Below, one piece after another: positions 24,014 through 37,600 of a stretch of 64,000 nucleotides of DNA. The position numbers and the translations under genes are program-made. The DNA comes from Sabellastarte sp. h YS-2021. Its lineage: Eukaryota > Annelida > Polychaeta > Sabellida > Sabellidae. The notes beneath the pieces are model-generated. The model saw nothing but the letters and a program-made list of their open reading frames with translations, was not told the DNA's origin and did not search any database. Each line of letters begins with the position of its first letter. Position 1 is the first letter of the stretch. The stretch lies in contig OZ024938.1 in NCBI GenBank assembly GCA_964017235.1, positions 12,143,454 through 12,207,453 of the forward strand, read 5' to 3'.

Positions 24014-24628
24014 AGGCCACATTAATAATATGCATATTCATATTAATAATTTCCCACAACCTTGATGAAAATTCTACTCTTTCTTGATTGAAACTTCGAG
24101 CTACCATCATATGTTGGAAGAAAGAATATCCTATATTTTGATACTTTTTGAACTTTAAACCTCTCTATATTGACTTTTACTCGACATGTTTTAACATCTA
24201 ATAGCTCATTAGATAGGTTATGTCTCTTAGCTATTATGCGCTAAAGTTTTATCTGAACCATTATGTTGAAAATAAATGAAAATCATAATTTTATCATGAT
24301 AAGTAGTGCAACACCTGTGAATCAATTAATGAGCCTAATTTGCACTAAGTGAACCTTGGGTGTGCTGTGTGAGTTTTTAATGGACTTTCACACTTTACAT
24401 GAACACTACATATGGAAACCTGAGTAGATTTAGTATTGTTCACATGTGGGATGAACATATTTGTCATAATATTGGTTCACACACACATACATCTATAAAA
24501 CTGATTTATTAATTTGAAGTGTTGGTCTACATGAAAGCTTATAAATTAATTACAATATTATTAATGTTAATATCAATGACACCTCCAATCTCATTATCAT
24601 TTTCATCATAAACCTGAAGGGCTAATCC

Positions 24629-24770
24629 GGGGCCACGATGGCAGAGTGGTAACACTGTCGCCTCCCACCTCTGAGGCCGGGGTTCGATTCCTGTCACTGT
24701 CTCAAGTGGGAAAGCTGGTAGTTGCTTGCCGTTGGTCGGCAGTTTACAGTACAGATCCCTGATGATCCCT
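24629..24770 (+). mobile_element. tRNA-derived SINE, family 2 (5' part)
   Basis: GATGGCAGAGTGGTAACAC and GGGGTTCGATTCC form well-kept A and B boxes, then GTTGGTCGGCAGTTTACAG. The tail is missing. This is the best-preserved tRNA-like head of the family here. Confidence 0.75.
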
Positions 24771-25880
24771 GATTTTCTCGTTATAAAGCAGTACCTGTAC
24801 ATCAATGTAACTTTTTCTTCTGATAGTCTTTTTATTTCTTTGGAAAAAGTGGAATTTTATAACTCTCTTTAAATCCCCCAGCAGTGCTCAGATCATAACT
24901 GGATTCCTTGTGATTCATCCCTCTTCTGTCATTGAATACTGTAATTGGTTGACCATTATGGGGCTGTTCCACCTTAGAGTACCCTTAATAATGAATAAAT
25001 TACAAGCACTATATAAAAACCCAGTTAGAAATAAAATTACATTCCAAGTAATCTAATCTAAGGTGTACTTTGGGCTTAATCTCCATCAACCATCCATAAT
25101 CTCCAAGGATCAACTGAACAGGTTACATACCAAGAAGACACAGGGGTGACATGAGATTACCATCTTTCTCTTGTATAAATTTAATGAAAGATCCAGATCT
25201 TACTTTAGATACACAAAAATCCTGATTGTACAACAGTAAGATTTTAGCTGAATCTTCCATGCCTTTAGCTTGGTGTTCAACAGATTTTCATGAAATATGT
25301 ATTGTATAATTTTTTGCAAATAATACCAATACAAATATTGCCCGCAATATCTCATTTTTACTGACTTTTAATGGCTTTTGCCTTTGTGGTCAACGGATCT
25401 TCATAAAACTTATTCATGTAGGTACCACCTGACTAAAGAAAGCAATGATTCAATTTTGGAAAAATTTTGGTATCTGAATCATATTTAAGACACAAAAAAA
25501 TATCCTGAAGTTTCTAAAGGTCCAATTTTCACTATTCTTTCATGATTATGCTGTTTGTGCAGTTTAAATTTAAAAACAAAAAAAAACATTTGGCTGAAAA
25601 ACTACTATATGGGGATATTCAACTGACTTGGAGGATTTCTCTGATTTAGAAATGCTTTATAGTTTCTGAATGTACCTCTGCGACGTTTAGCTTTCAACTC
25701 CTTGCATTTATGCAAATATGCACAAATCTACCCACTGGTACATTCATAGGGAGTGCTACACTTGAATTACAAATTACTCTTCAAAACAGAAACACAAATT
25801 TCCTTCTCCTAGCCATAACTTGGCATCACTTGGACGCCAAAACCTTATTTTTGCTTGTTTGGATTTATTTAATTTAAAAC
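24771..25880. other. Non-coding DNA with two related 'TTTTCATGAAA' blocks
   Basis: Near 25,275 (TTCAACAGATTTTCATGAAA) and 25,390 (GTCAACGGATCTTCATAAAA) the same phrase occurs twice, as debris of the dispersed repeat also seen at 13,345-13,550. No gene is seen. Confidence 0.4.
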
Positions 25881-25882
25881 AT

Positions 25883-26772
25883 CAGGGGCGTAGGAAGCAA
25901 TTTTTGGTTGGGGGGGCGAGGAACTAAATGGCACCGACTCGACACCAACAATTTTGGTTAATTTTACAGAATGTATTGCATGTAGGTAATATACAAATTC
26001 AAATGGTACAATCAAAACATTTAGTATATTTAAAATAGTTCCTTTACCAAAGGAAATCTTTGTGTCGACAGTGTGACTGACATCAATCATAAGTTTCCCT
26101 AACCTTGTCCGAGTATAGAAATACATATAGTCACCTCTGCATCTGAAAGGTATTTCTAATATCTTGACTACATGTTTTCTTTCTGTGACCTGTGATCTTT
26201 CCTTCAAGTGCCAAGCTGATAGAAGATCTATTTTTAGCAAGGTTTATCCCAAATTGAGGGGGATGTACAATCATTGGACTGGCTAGGTCCAATGAACACA
26301 GGGTAAAGAAAGGATAGTATTCTGGGAAAAAAATCTTATCAGCTGACAAATTGCTAAACCATTGCTCTGTATGAATTTGAAACTACATGTCACTATAAAT
26401 TGAATGTAGAAGATTACTATATCCATGATTTTGGTCTGTACAAGTGAACATTTCACAGAATTTTACAAATCCCATTACAGGTTAACTGAATATGTTCCTT
26501 TTACAAATCATAAAAATAAATATTTCCTATTTCAAATGGTAGCTTACACAATGGTACATGTGAGCAATGAACAAGGTAAAAGAGTAATTTGAGCACATTA
26601 TATTGAGTTTCCTGTAAAATTTACATAAACTTCAAAATTGGAGTTTAGTTCTATTGCAAAAAGTTGGGGGGCGAAAAGATATCCCCGCCTCCCCAACTTT
26701 ATGGTTGGGGGCGGGGGGGGGGGGGGGGGGGGGGCGGCCGCCCCTGCTGCCCCCCCAGTTTCTACGCCTATG
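25883..26772. mobile_element. G-rich inverted-repeat element (MITE-like) with a 22 bp G run
   Basis: The left end CAGGGGCGTAGGAAGC with TTGGGGGGGC and the right end GCCCCCCCAGTTTCTACGCC are imperfect inverted repeats. Just inside the right end is a run of 22 G (26,713-26,734) followed by CGGCCGCCCC. There is no believable coding frame: the Pro/Gly-rich open frames across the G run are by-products of composition. Confidence 0.6.
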
Positions 26773-27235
26773 AACATGCATTGACACAAGCACAGGGCAT
26801 AAAAGTATTTTGCTCCTATGAAGTCAAAACGATACACGTGTCAGAGTTTTTTTAATCGGCCATAATACAATTTCTGCTAGAACTCTGACCACCAACTGAG
26901 CACAATTTGCATACGGAAATAACCCAATATATTTAAATTATTTCGGTCGTCACTTCTACTCCCTTATTTGGTATGCAGAAATGAACGAGTGTGGGCGATA
27001 AAGAACAACCATAAAAAATATTTTGTCTTCCTTTTTTTGTGCAAAGATGAGGTTTGTGCCATGATACAGTGCCAAGCAACAGAGGAAATAAAGTCCAATA
27101 AAGGTTTGAGACTTTTGTTATTTTCACTAAGCACAATTCAACTAATTACATATTATCCCCACAGTGAGGACATGTATTTGGGTGCATTTATTATTTCAGA
27201 ATCTTTTGATTTCAAAGTATATTGGTCAGTCAGTC

Positions 27236-27352
27236 ATTTTGTTTGTTTGTTTGTTTGTTTGTTTGTTTGTTTGTTTGTTGGTTGGTTGGTTGGTTTGTTT
27301 GTTGGTTGGTTGGTTGGTTGATTGTTTGGTTGGTTCATTCGTTCGTTTGTTG
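27236..27352. repeat. (GTTT)n-(GGTT)n microsatellite
   Basis: About eleven GTTT units are followed by interspersed GGTT and GTTT units and ended by CATTCGTTCG. Open frames through it are low complexity. Confidence 0.95.
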
Positions 27353-27951
27353 GTATAGATAGGGTTTGGATACAGGAAGAAGTAGTTACATTTTGGGAAA
27401 CACCCCAATTATAATATTGACAGAAAAAAATAATTTGGACTTTTTCAAAAATGTTCTGTTATGGAGGTGTTCAATCTGCAGGTGCTTTCTAGTTCTGTGT
27501 ATGTTATTACCCTATATAATTACTCAACAGATTGAAGCAAGAACATTAAGTAAACCAGAGGTGTATAATTGGCTACAGAGACTACAGTTTCTTTGAGCTA
27601 TTGTTTTGTTGTTAAATGATATCTCGCAAGAAAATGGATTGAGAGTTATGACTTGACATATTCTGTTCCTGTGAAAATTGAATTTTCATGAAAAATATTA
27701 AAGCTCCTAGTGTGACTGAAATGCATCTCAGAATTAGTTACCACAGGATAGAACTTTCCTGGGACAAAACAAAAAATGTAGAATTTATTTAATTTGTATC
27801 TTTTATAATTGTACATTTACTACTTACAATGTGATTATAAATATTATAATACTATTACACAATACATGTTGTTTTTATAAAAGGGTATTTTGGGTATGTT
27901 AAACAGGCACATAGATTATTTATGGGGAAAATAACACACCAGAGAACTTAA

Positions 27952-28027
27952 TTTAAGCAATGTATAATAAAACGTCATCCTGTCACGTATTTAAGCAATG
28001 TATAATAAAACGTCATCCTGTCACGTG
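27952..28027. repeat. 38 bp perfect tandem duplication
   Basis: The unit TTTAAGCAATGTATAATAAA..ACGTCATCCTGTCACGT is present twice head to tail; the copies differ only at the last base. Confidence 0.95.
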
Positions 28028-29111
28028 TTCATTGTCCTCTACTTTTGATTGGGATGGACTTTTAAATAAAATTATAATTCAAATATTTATATTCCCATTA
28101 AATAAAATGTATGGCTATTTTTTGACGAATGTAAGAACAAACAGTTTAATTGTTAATATAAAGTCAAGTTTCCTGGCTTGAATTTAAGAATTGTTTTAAT
28201 AAGAGCATCAATTTTGAATTGCTGCAGAAATCATGTTATATTAGTACTAGTACCTACTTGTGAGCAGTGTGTAAAATTCCAGGGAAAGGAGTTGCATATA
28301 ATTGTCCCTGGATAGCACAGCATCTAGGCATATATTAACATCTAGCACAAATGGCAATATTGTTATTTTTAAAGGCACTGTGCTTTAGAAATGAAGCTTC
28401 ATCAATGATTATCAGCCTTGAACATCCATTAGTGTCCACCTAGGGCACTAATGGCTGTAGCAGTCAACAATCATTGGTTGCAGATCAACATTAAAGTTTT
28501 CATATTGCTGTTGCCCATGCTGACGTAAATCATACAAAATGTTGGATAATAAAAGTTAAACATTCCTCATTAGACATATACAGAAAAAATATATCACTCA
28601 TGAAGATTAACAATATAATACTCATGTTGTGCACTCGTAAATATTGATACTTTCATTTGTGTTATATTTTTTTTCTCAATATGTCATTCACAAAGTTTCT
28701 TATTGGAGAAATAAATTTAGATAATATAAGTCTGACATAAACTATTTAATAGTAGCAAATCCGGAAAGTACTAGGATTATCTAAAAATTCGACACCAGCT
28801 GGATCCAAAACATCAACATTTTAGATTTATGCCAAAAGGTGTAAAGGGGCCTTTACCTTTTGTGCGAGTGTAGTTTACGATAGGTTTATGATTTGAAGTA
28901 ACCACAAATCTACAATATAGTTATGATTAAAAACAGTAAATGGTGGTATAGAGACACCAACTATACAATAAAATTATTACACCAATTTTAAGTTAATGCC
29001 ATTGTGGCAATGGTAGGCATGTCCCCCAAAATAGTATAATAATTGACCCTGCGTCTAGATATATATTTGGGTCGTTTGTGGTTCCTGACCATTGCATTAC
29101 ACCAAACCTTA

Positions 29112-29444
29112 AGCCTCTCTTACATCCCATCGTACGTGCACGTACGTCCTGGTTACAGAGAAAAATCGCCTGATTTGCAAGGGACCCTCAAGGCACACTT
29201 GCAATTTTATAACAAAATCTCAAGGTCGCACAGACCCTGCAATGGAAATTGACATGTACATTTTCTGTGCGTGCACGCAGTGTGTTCATTAATATTTAAC
29301 AAATGACACTCTTGTTGGGAGGATTCACCTTGTTATCACGTGTAAATCTCTGCTACCCCACTACCAGGCTACGGTCATATTTTTCAAGAATATTTGCAGC
29401 ACACTTACGTGTCAAAACACGTACGACGGGATGTAAGAGAGGCT
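29112..29444. mobile_element. 333 bp MITE, PIF/Harbinger-type
   Basis: About 27 bp terminal inverted repeats with one mismatch: AGCCTCTCTTACATCCC plus (A or G) plus TCGTACGTG at the left, its complement at the right. The flanks TTA (29,109-29,111) and TTA (29,445-29,447) form a 3 bp target duplication, the Harbinger hallmark. The left repeat continues into the palindrome CGTACGTGCACGTACG. No ORF. The good match between ends suggests a fairly recent insertion. Confidence 0.85.
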
Positions 29445-29979
29445 TTATGTGTATCTAAAAGTGGCCATCTAAGTTAAAAATACAATGAAATTGCATAAAG
29501 TTATATTTATAAGTAGTGTAATGGAGTTTTAGACTTTACATTTAATTTTTAGAATCAGTGCATCTTGACTAGCATTCATACACATGGTGGTGTCAGTGTA
29601 GACGAATACAAAAACGTTTGTCTGGTATCAAATCTGGAGCTAGTTGGAGCCATTTTGGCACCTTTAGGGGTCAGAGAAAACAACTCCTCAGCCTCTGATG
29701 AGACCTATTCGCATCCAAGATGGTCGAAATATATAATCACCCTGAGAGTATATATCAGGCCAACAACTTCTTGATCTAGCAAAAAAAAAAACTTTTTTTT
29801 ATAGTTTATATGATTAGGTTAAAATGCATTCCAGATGTATAAGATATTTTCCTATACCTTCTTGATTTACCTTGCCATTGTCTAAGAAAATCTTCCAAAA
29901 GGTTTGCAGTAGTTTCCCAATCCTTCTGATTGGTTTTTGAGTCTCTTAAGATGAAACAGATAGGTTTACAATCATTAGT

Positions 29980-30026
29980 TGGACTGGCTGTTGAACGGGA
30001 CGTAAAACCCCAACTTTGACCTTTGA
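29980..30026 (+). mobile_element. SINE family 3 tail fragment
   Basis: GGCTGTTGAACGGGACGTAAAACCCC then AACTTTGACC matches the 3' part of the family-3 SINEs (compare 45,490-45,530 in reverse). Confidence 0.5.
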
Positions 30027-30849
30027 TCATTAGTTGGAAAAGATTGCTGTAGGCCTGTAAGATTGGTTTAAGATCAGTGTAACATCAAAAAGATGGGTTA
30101 ACAATGTAAGAAATCTGATAAGGATGGCGAGAGGTTTGCGATAATTTCAAGGTAGTTGCTCCCAATGCACTCCTAGTGATGTAATCATAAACCGATTGGG
30201 AAGTACCTTATTTTCCATACACACAGGTTTACGATGGCTTTAAGAACATGAAGATGTAAAAGATTCAGTTCCCAATTCCTGAAAATTGACAATAGAGAGC
30301 AGGGTTTACAATATATCGCAGAAAGGAACATCCCCATTATAACAAATAACTGTTCAAAATAGGTAGTTTGTGTTGTGTTTAAGTTTGCAGGTGGCCTGAT
30401 ATCTGATTCCAACTGACAAGAACTTTATGACTGACATAATTACTGCAGTATATGACCAATTATAGTGATACCAAGTGTTATAAAAATATTGACAATAATA
30501 CTGCAGTAAATGACACAATCAATATAATAGTACTGCAATACTCAAGGGAAATATGCCATCTCACTATCACAAAATACTGCAGTTAGCACTCGGAATTAAA
30601 ATATCATGCAACTAAGATGAAATGTATAAATCACAGTGGACATACTATGTACAAAACATTAGTAGATAAAGGTATCAATACATAATCCCATTTTAGCTGC
30701 AAAACATTCATGGATACCACAGGGCAATGTTTGTTATATATCCTTTTAACATGTAAATTTGTCTAATTTTTATCAATGAATCACACATTCTCTCATTTCT
30801 ATATTTATCAAATACCACTTAGTCATGATGAATAAATTTTCTGTATTTC
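30027..30849. other. Non-coding DNA downstream of gene 2
   Basis: AT-rich 3' flank with several copies of the short phrase ACTGCAGTA. I found no clear polyadenylation signal on the minus strand directly after the stop codon. Confidence 0.5.
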
Positions 30850-31618
30850 TTAATATATTTTGAAAAACACCATAGCAACAATCACGTGTGAGATACACAC
30901 AACTACAAAGAAGGCAAGGTTCAGAACTTCACCCAAAACCTTCCACTTGAAACCTTCCTTCATCAACTTCTCTTCTGTCTCAATGTCGTCAAGCTGAATA
31001 GCCTTTTCATTGGTCAAAACATGATTCTCTGACCCCGCATTCTGTATTACTCTGCTATCACTCTTCATTCCCTTTCTTTTTCTGTAGGCTGCATACCTTC
31101 TCAAAAGACAACAGTAGCGACTCAAAAATTTGGAGAGATACCTTGGCATTTCCTTTTTCTTGGCCCTGCAGTGCTCATGCATTTCAATCAGTACCATTGA
31201 CATCCCATAGGTACTTGCAACCACAGCAGTGCTCAGAATGATATATAGGCCCAGCAGGGGTATCTGGGTTCCCGATGGAGGACTCGATTCGACCACAATC
31301 ATAATCAGTACAAAGTAGGTCAGGATTAGGGCACGTACAAAATCAAGTCGGTCAGTGGTTTTGGTCGGTAAAGTAAACACAGTTAGGCTGAGAATATTTA
31401 GAACAATACAGGGCAGGATTAGAACTGTGAAATGAAAGGTGGCCTGTCTCCTCAGCATCAGGGTGAAATCAAATACACCTGGGTCACCCTCCTTTGAGGA
31501 GATCACAGAGATGCTGACATCGGAAAGTCCCCATTCCAGATGCTCTGCCCTGTGGTTATATACATACTCCTTTGCAACTTCGCTACTTAGGCCCTCAAGG
31601 GCAGAAATGAAAGCAAGT
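30850..31618 (-). CDS. Gene 2 exon 4: end of ligand domain, M1-M4, stop
   Basis: 769 nt including the stop. The acceptor TTTCTCACAG joins ..NSHSR to LAFISALEGL. It encodes all four membrane segments; the C-terminus is VAMVFFKIY. An in-frame ATG at 31,752 lies in the intron and is not the start. Confidence 0.93.
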
Positions 31619-34600
31619 CTGTGAGAAATAGAAGAAAAAGAGAGAGTTATTATGAGGAATAGGTCATCTAATGAAAAAGTTTGTGATGATGTCCACATAT
31701 TTGTAGTTATTTGTCCTGCAGGTAACCAGGATGGGAATTTTACCTCACTCAATGTTAAAACAACTTGATAGAATCATGCATTAATAATTGTGCATGCACG
31801 AAATACTGATAGTCCAATTTTGTTTAATAAATAAAAATGTATGTTTCACAAATGCAAAGTAGACAATGATGTCATGTCGTGAAGTTAATCTTGAATTTAA
31901 CCTAGTATTAGGTATATTTTAATGGCCAAGTAAGTGTACAATATTAGAAAATAATGGATTGCCTACAAGGTTCCAAACACCGAGTCAACAATCTATTATT
32001 TTATAATATTGGGCACTTATGAGGCTATTAACCTAATTAAATTACACCCATTCTTTAATTTGTAATTTTAGAGATGTTTCTAATATCCTTACTTTTCATT
32101 AATATATTTCTGGTGTGTATTTTGGGGTTTTTTGGTCATCATTTTAGTTGAAATAAATTTAGAATATGTTTCTTGATAAATGTGTAAAAAAGGCTTCTAT
32201 ACATGGCCAAAATCACCGAGCAGAACAACTGCCCATTAGTGAAAAATATTGGACACTTTTAACAAAAGAATATCTCTTGGATGAAATTTAACTTTAGTTT
32301 TAATCATTAACAAACAAATACTACAGAATCTAGACAAACTGCCCCCAAACATTGTGGTGATCTAGAAGTTTTAGATGGTCGTAGATATTTTTACCCAGTC
32401 ACCAATATATATTCATGGAGAAAGAAAAATCCCCTTGAATAGCCATTGCTTGACGTTTCCTAGTCTCAAGTACAATGATTGATGTGACATGTGGGATATA
32501 GATCACTCAATTTAATGCAATATAGAGACATTACAGCCAATATAGATTTAGATTTATTTTTTGTTTTACGTCGTTTTCAATAGGCAGGGTCATATTGCAA
32601 CATATTGTTAGTAACTACAAAAGTTTCCAACATGAAGTGCCCGGGCCGAGATTAGAACCGGCAACCTCAGAGGTTGAGGGTGAGCATTTTAGATGCTCAT
32701 CAAAATATATTCAACAGGTTCAAATGCTTTTTGCAAGCAAGCATGAGTTTCAAATGCTTGAATGCTAATAGTCTTACTGTTATTTATAAAAGTGGAAGAG
32801 TGATGTTACCTTGAGTGAGAGTTATCCGGATGAGTGAACACCAGGGAACAGTTGTGTCTGTCAAATGGAAACTGCTTCACATTGATAGTACATGGAATCG
32901 TGTACTGCATCCGCCTTTTAGTTATACACCAACCATCTGGGTAGACTTCCACTTCTTTAAGGTCCCTAAATAATTACAATATAACAATGATATTTATTCT
33001 GCATTTACTTTTCTGGTTTGCCTTTGTTGTAGCAACAAAAGACTACATACCAGCTTTCAGGAAGTCTCATCTGCAAATTTTTGCAATTATTCTTTGCAAG
33101 AGATATCTACGGTGCAACAATAAAAGAAAATTCAAAAACATATGAAGGGGGATAAAAGGATGTTAAAGAATTCAAAACCAGGATTACAATGACTGGTACA
33201 TAAAAAATGGCCTGGCACTGAAACTCCTTTCACTTTTGACAATTTTTAAGAATTATCCTGTTCTTACTGTCTGCTTCTTTTCTTACATCTATATTATTTT
33301 TCTTCTAAAGATAACATGTGTGGTGACTCATAAAAATAATCTAAATATAGCTACATTGAAACATAGCTTTCCAAATGCAGTTCAAAAAGGTAAACTATAT
33401 CCAAAATATCAACCAAAACAAACTGCTATCGCTTAGCTTTCACTATGTTATCTAGCTGTAAAAAATATCAACAATAAAGGAAAAATTTAACCAAAATTAC
33501 TGACTATTGTGACCAATAGCAAATAATGACACCAATTTTTTTGCTATTGATGTTTCTGGTAAGATAAAATGTGTTTGCGAACGTTAATAGCTATAACTAA
33601 AAAAATCTGGCTTTCTCAAATTTTATAGATGGCACCAACAAATTTAGCTGATTCAGTTTAAATATATATATATATATATTATAGTGGCATATTGTATTGT
33701 ATTTATACTCAGCACAACATCTCCAGGTTTCTACAGGAATCAAAGCGCTGTATGACCCATATGACTACACATATAGCCCAACTTTCAAGTTACTGACATT
33801 CCCCTAAGTGAAAGACAGAGGCTCAAGGATGACCATTTATCAACGTCCTTGGGGTTCTTTAGCCTGCCACTGGGGACAGGATCCATTGACAGAGGACCGC
33901 CACTTTAAGTGGTGGTCTGAGCCACTATGTATCTGCCTGTACCTGGGTTTGAACCCACGTGCTTTGTGTTCCTAGGTGACTATGTTAACCGCTAGGCCAT
34001 AGTGAAAATATAATATAGAATAATGCTAACTTAATCAGGCCCAGGATTTTAATGGGCTTATATGTCCCTTTAAACCTTTTGAACATTCACAATTTCAGCA
34101 AAATACTTCACTCTTGATTTTGAACACTTTTATGTTATTTCAAATGGCTTCAATAAAAACTGCACACTTTTGTAATAGACAAATAAATCTCTGAGTAGCT
34201 TCATTGTAATTTATTTCAAAGTTCTCAAGAAACATTTACGCTCAAAATTACAAATTTCACAAACACAAAAAAATTCATCTTCAATGCTGCCTTTTACGAC
34301 ACGAAGTACAATGTCAATTGGACTTCTATGAAAAAGCAGCCTGCTTCTCAATGGGAGAAAACCAAATCTTACTTGTGGAAGAAGTATCCTTTATGTCCTA
34401 GACAATAACAGTTTGAGATAACTTTATTAATTTAATGGTTTGTTTAAATTTCACAAAAAAAATCAATGTTTAGGTTTAGATGGGATTTACTCACCACAAC
34501 CATACTGTATAAGATCAGGAATTTTTTATTTCATAACATTCAGATCAAAACAATTACCATTGACTGTGACCTGCTCTGATTGTAGCATTTCAGCAATATT

Positions 34601-37600
34601 TAATACAAACCTGACCAGTTTGTAATGTTATTACAAAGCTGAATCAAAGCTATCAATTTGATTGTAGTTTTTAACCACTAGCTGGGAAATAAACTGCTTC
34701 TCAAGCAAAACTCTGATTAGGTATTCTGTCAATACCCACTGCCTTCTTGATTTTTATATTTCATATTTATTCAGTGTTTGATGTCACATTTAGTGAGTAC
34801 TGGTTATATTGTGAGTTGTTGGAAGGGTAGATCAGACAGGACAAACAGAAGGTCAAGGTTCTGTACTGTAAACTGCCAACCAATGGCAACCAACTACAAG
34901 CTTTCCAACATAAGGGCAAGCCGGGATTTGATCTCAGAGGCTGGAGACAAGTGTGCTACCACTGTGCCACCGTGACCCCCTTTGCATTTCATAATTGCCA
35001 TATAAAACTCTATAATATAACTTTCATATTTAGCTGTTAGATTATTTCCATTACATTCCATGTCATTAATTGTTAGTTCAATGGACATAGAGAAAATTTC
35101 CAAATGTTTTAAAACGTGGTTTATAAAGTTTATAGAGAAAATTCATTCAGCATAGTGTGTACATTTCTTTAAGGAATCTTGTAATGTAACCAGAAATCAA
35201 AAACAAACTACCCCTTTACAGTGTTACAAGTGTAGTTTTCTGTGCTAGGTATAAATAAGTCCATTCAATAAAATTATTAGCAGTCTTTTAGAAACTCAAT
35301 AAATACATCAGAGAAACTGTTCTTAATCTTATCAATAACTGACCTTTTGTTTATCACACCATAAGCTGGAATGTAAAATGTTCAATTTGGCTTATATTAG
35401 AATTAAAATCTCCGGCTAACAGAATGAAGTTACTATACACAATGCTGACCTAATAGTTTTCTCTTCAAGGATGTTTTCTGCATATATATCCGGAGTCCAG
35501 ACATGTCCTGCCTTCAGCATGATGGTGTGCAACCCTGCATCATCTTGCCAAGTCAGGTTTTTGTCTTGCCAGCAAAAGAGTTCATCCAGAACCAAATCAA
35601 GAGACTGCTCCTTAATGTCCATCTTAATGATGCGATCACTTCTCATGTAAATGTACACCTGTAATACATGACTGCTGTTTACACACAGGTCACTTTCAAA
35701 CAAATTGACCAAACGGATAAATACAAACATATTCTTAAAATGATTTATTTATTTACCTATTTTTATTTGTTATTCTTATGCACAGTGACAATACAATAAA
35801 TGCTACAATTTAGTGACATATATGCATAGATAAATATATGTGTATGTGTTGAATATATTGATTCTATCTACACTCCTATCGATAATCAGGTGAACATTTT
35901 GTGTGATACATTCACTGGGTTTTTGAAACACATACAAATGTCTATGTTCAAATGGTAGAATAGCCTCTAAGAATGATGATATTTCCTTGTCACATTAATC
36001 AGGGTTCATATATTATTGACTACAATTGAACTAACATATGATTGTAAATAAATGTGTGAAATGTAAAGTTTATAAATGTAAAGTGTATAAAGTATGTAAG
36101 GTCTTCAAAATTTTATACCAGATACATGGGAATTTAATATACTTACAGTGTTAGAGACCATCAACCTTACTAATCATTTTGACAATTGTGAAGAGGTTAA
36201 TATAACTGAGGCACAGCATAGGTTACATGATTTAATGAACTTAGAATGGAGTGCCAAAATTCCATCTAAACCAAAATTACGGTCATATTCCTTTTTTAAA
36301 CATAGTATATCTGCTGAACCATATGTAACCTCAAATCTATCAAAAGGTAAACGATCGCTGATAAGTCAGTTGAGAGTAGGAATTTTGCCCCTTGAGATTG
36401 AGTCAGGTCGGTATGTAAGGAAAAAGTTAACTGAAAGACTGTGTAAATTGTGTCATTGTAAATACATTTCATATGTTTATGTCCAAACTTGAATAACATA
36501 AGATCATATTATTTTTGCAAATTAAACATAGATATTGGTAAAAATTAAATGGAGCAATTTATTGAAGTTTTGTGTCATTCAGATTTGAAAACAACGGCTT
36601 CATTTATTTACGAAATGTGGAATGCAAGAAAGAACATAATTTTCCAAAAATAGATGCTGAAAGGTTATATTTCCAACACTTGTTAAATATGTTGTATTTA
36701 TAGTGACTAATAAGCCCAACAGGGCTGGGTATATATGATTATATATGTACTATTATATTGTTACTGGTATTATACTTGTCACTTAAATAAATGAATAAAT
36801 AAATAATAACCTAAGCAATAGTTTGAATGAACATGTAAAAATATGATATCTAGTAATTACAAGGAACTGGATCAATGAATTGTTGTGGCTGAAATAAAAC
36901 CCTTGATACCATAATATACTACAACAGCAAATTTAAATGATTGGAATTCTATATCAGGGGCCGATTTCACAAACGGACTTAGACTTAGCCAAGTTTTTGG
37001 CTAAGTGAAGGACTTAAATGTAAGACTTTGGTCTTAACTAGGTCTAGGACTTAAATGGATTTCACAAAGGGTGACTTAGCTAGGTCTAAGCTTATCACAT
37101 AACCACAGTGGTTTCCTGTGTCACTATATCCTTCATTTGATGCATTTTATCTAAGGATAAGTGCTGTTTTGCAGTGGAAAACCTTTTTACCACATGTAAA
37201 CTTCCCAAAGACTACTTTAGTGATGTGTCCTGTATAATTCTAGTTCATTTACAGCCATTTCAAATTTTCAAATGGAGAAAAGTTTATGGCAGCCATATTT
37301 CAGTCCTCTTTACAAATTTAAGCCCACTACCTACCAGACTTAAAGTTAAGTCCACTGACTTAGCAATTTCATGGACTTAGCTGCTTTGTGAAATCCGCGG
37401 AGTCTAAGACCACAGACTTTGCATTGTGTTGACAAAATTTAAGCCAAAAGTCTCAAATTTAAGTCTAAGTCTGCACTTAAGTCCCTTTGTGAAATCGACC
37501 ACTGAACTATATATTTCTTTTATTTCAAAAGGTAAAAGGAAATGTCATGTTGTACAAAATTTCTTTACCCTGTGTGTGATCGGCCTTGGGCCTCCCGAAG

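Larger units (their letters stand above)
26773..29108. other. Non-coding DNA with simple repeats
   Basis: Contains the (GTTT)n/(GGTT)n microsatellite and a 38 bp tandem duplication, otherwise AT-rich DNA without a supported gene. Confidence 0.6.
32966..35449 (-). other. Gene 2 intron 2
   Basis: 2.5 kb intron with a family-1 SINE (33,690-34,005), a family-2 SINE (34,830-34,982) and a (TA)n stretch near 33,665. No gene. Confidence 0.7.

Noticed and set aside
24629-24700. Possible functional tRNA gene
   Set aside because: A and B boxes are present, but there is no believable cloverleaf end; the sequence continues into a SINE body seen elsewhere.
26598-26855. Pro- or Gly-rich open frames on both strands across the G run
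   Set aside because: They are produced by the homopolymer and the inverted-repeat element; no domain or conservation.
26968-27408. Open frames across the GTTT/GGTT microsatellite
   Set aside because: Repetitive [15 protein letters not shown] translations are simple-repeat artefacts.
31439-31624. Plus-strand open frame opposite gene 2 exon 4
   Set aside because: Antisense shadow of a clearly conserved exon.
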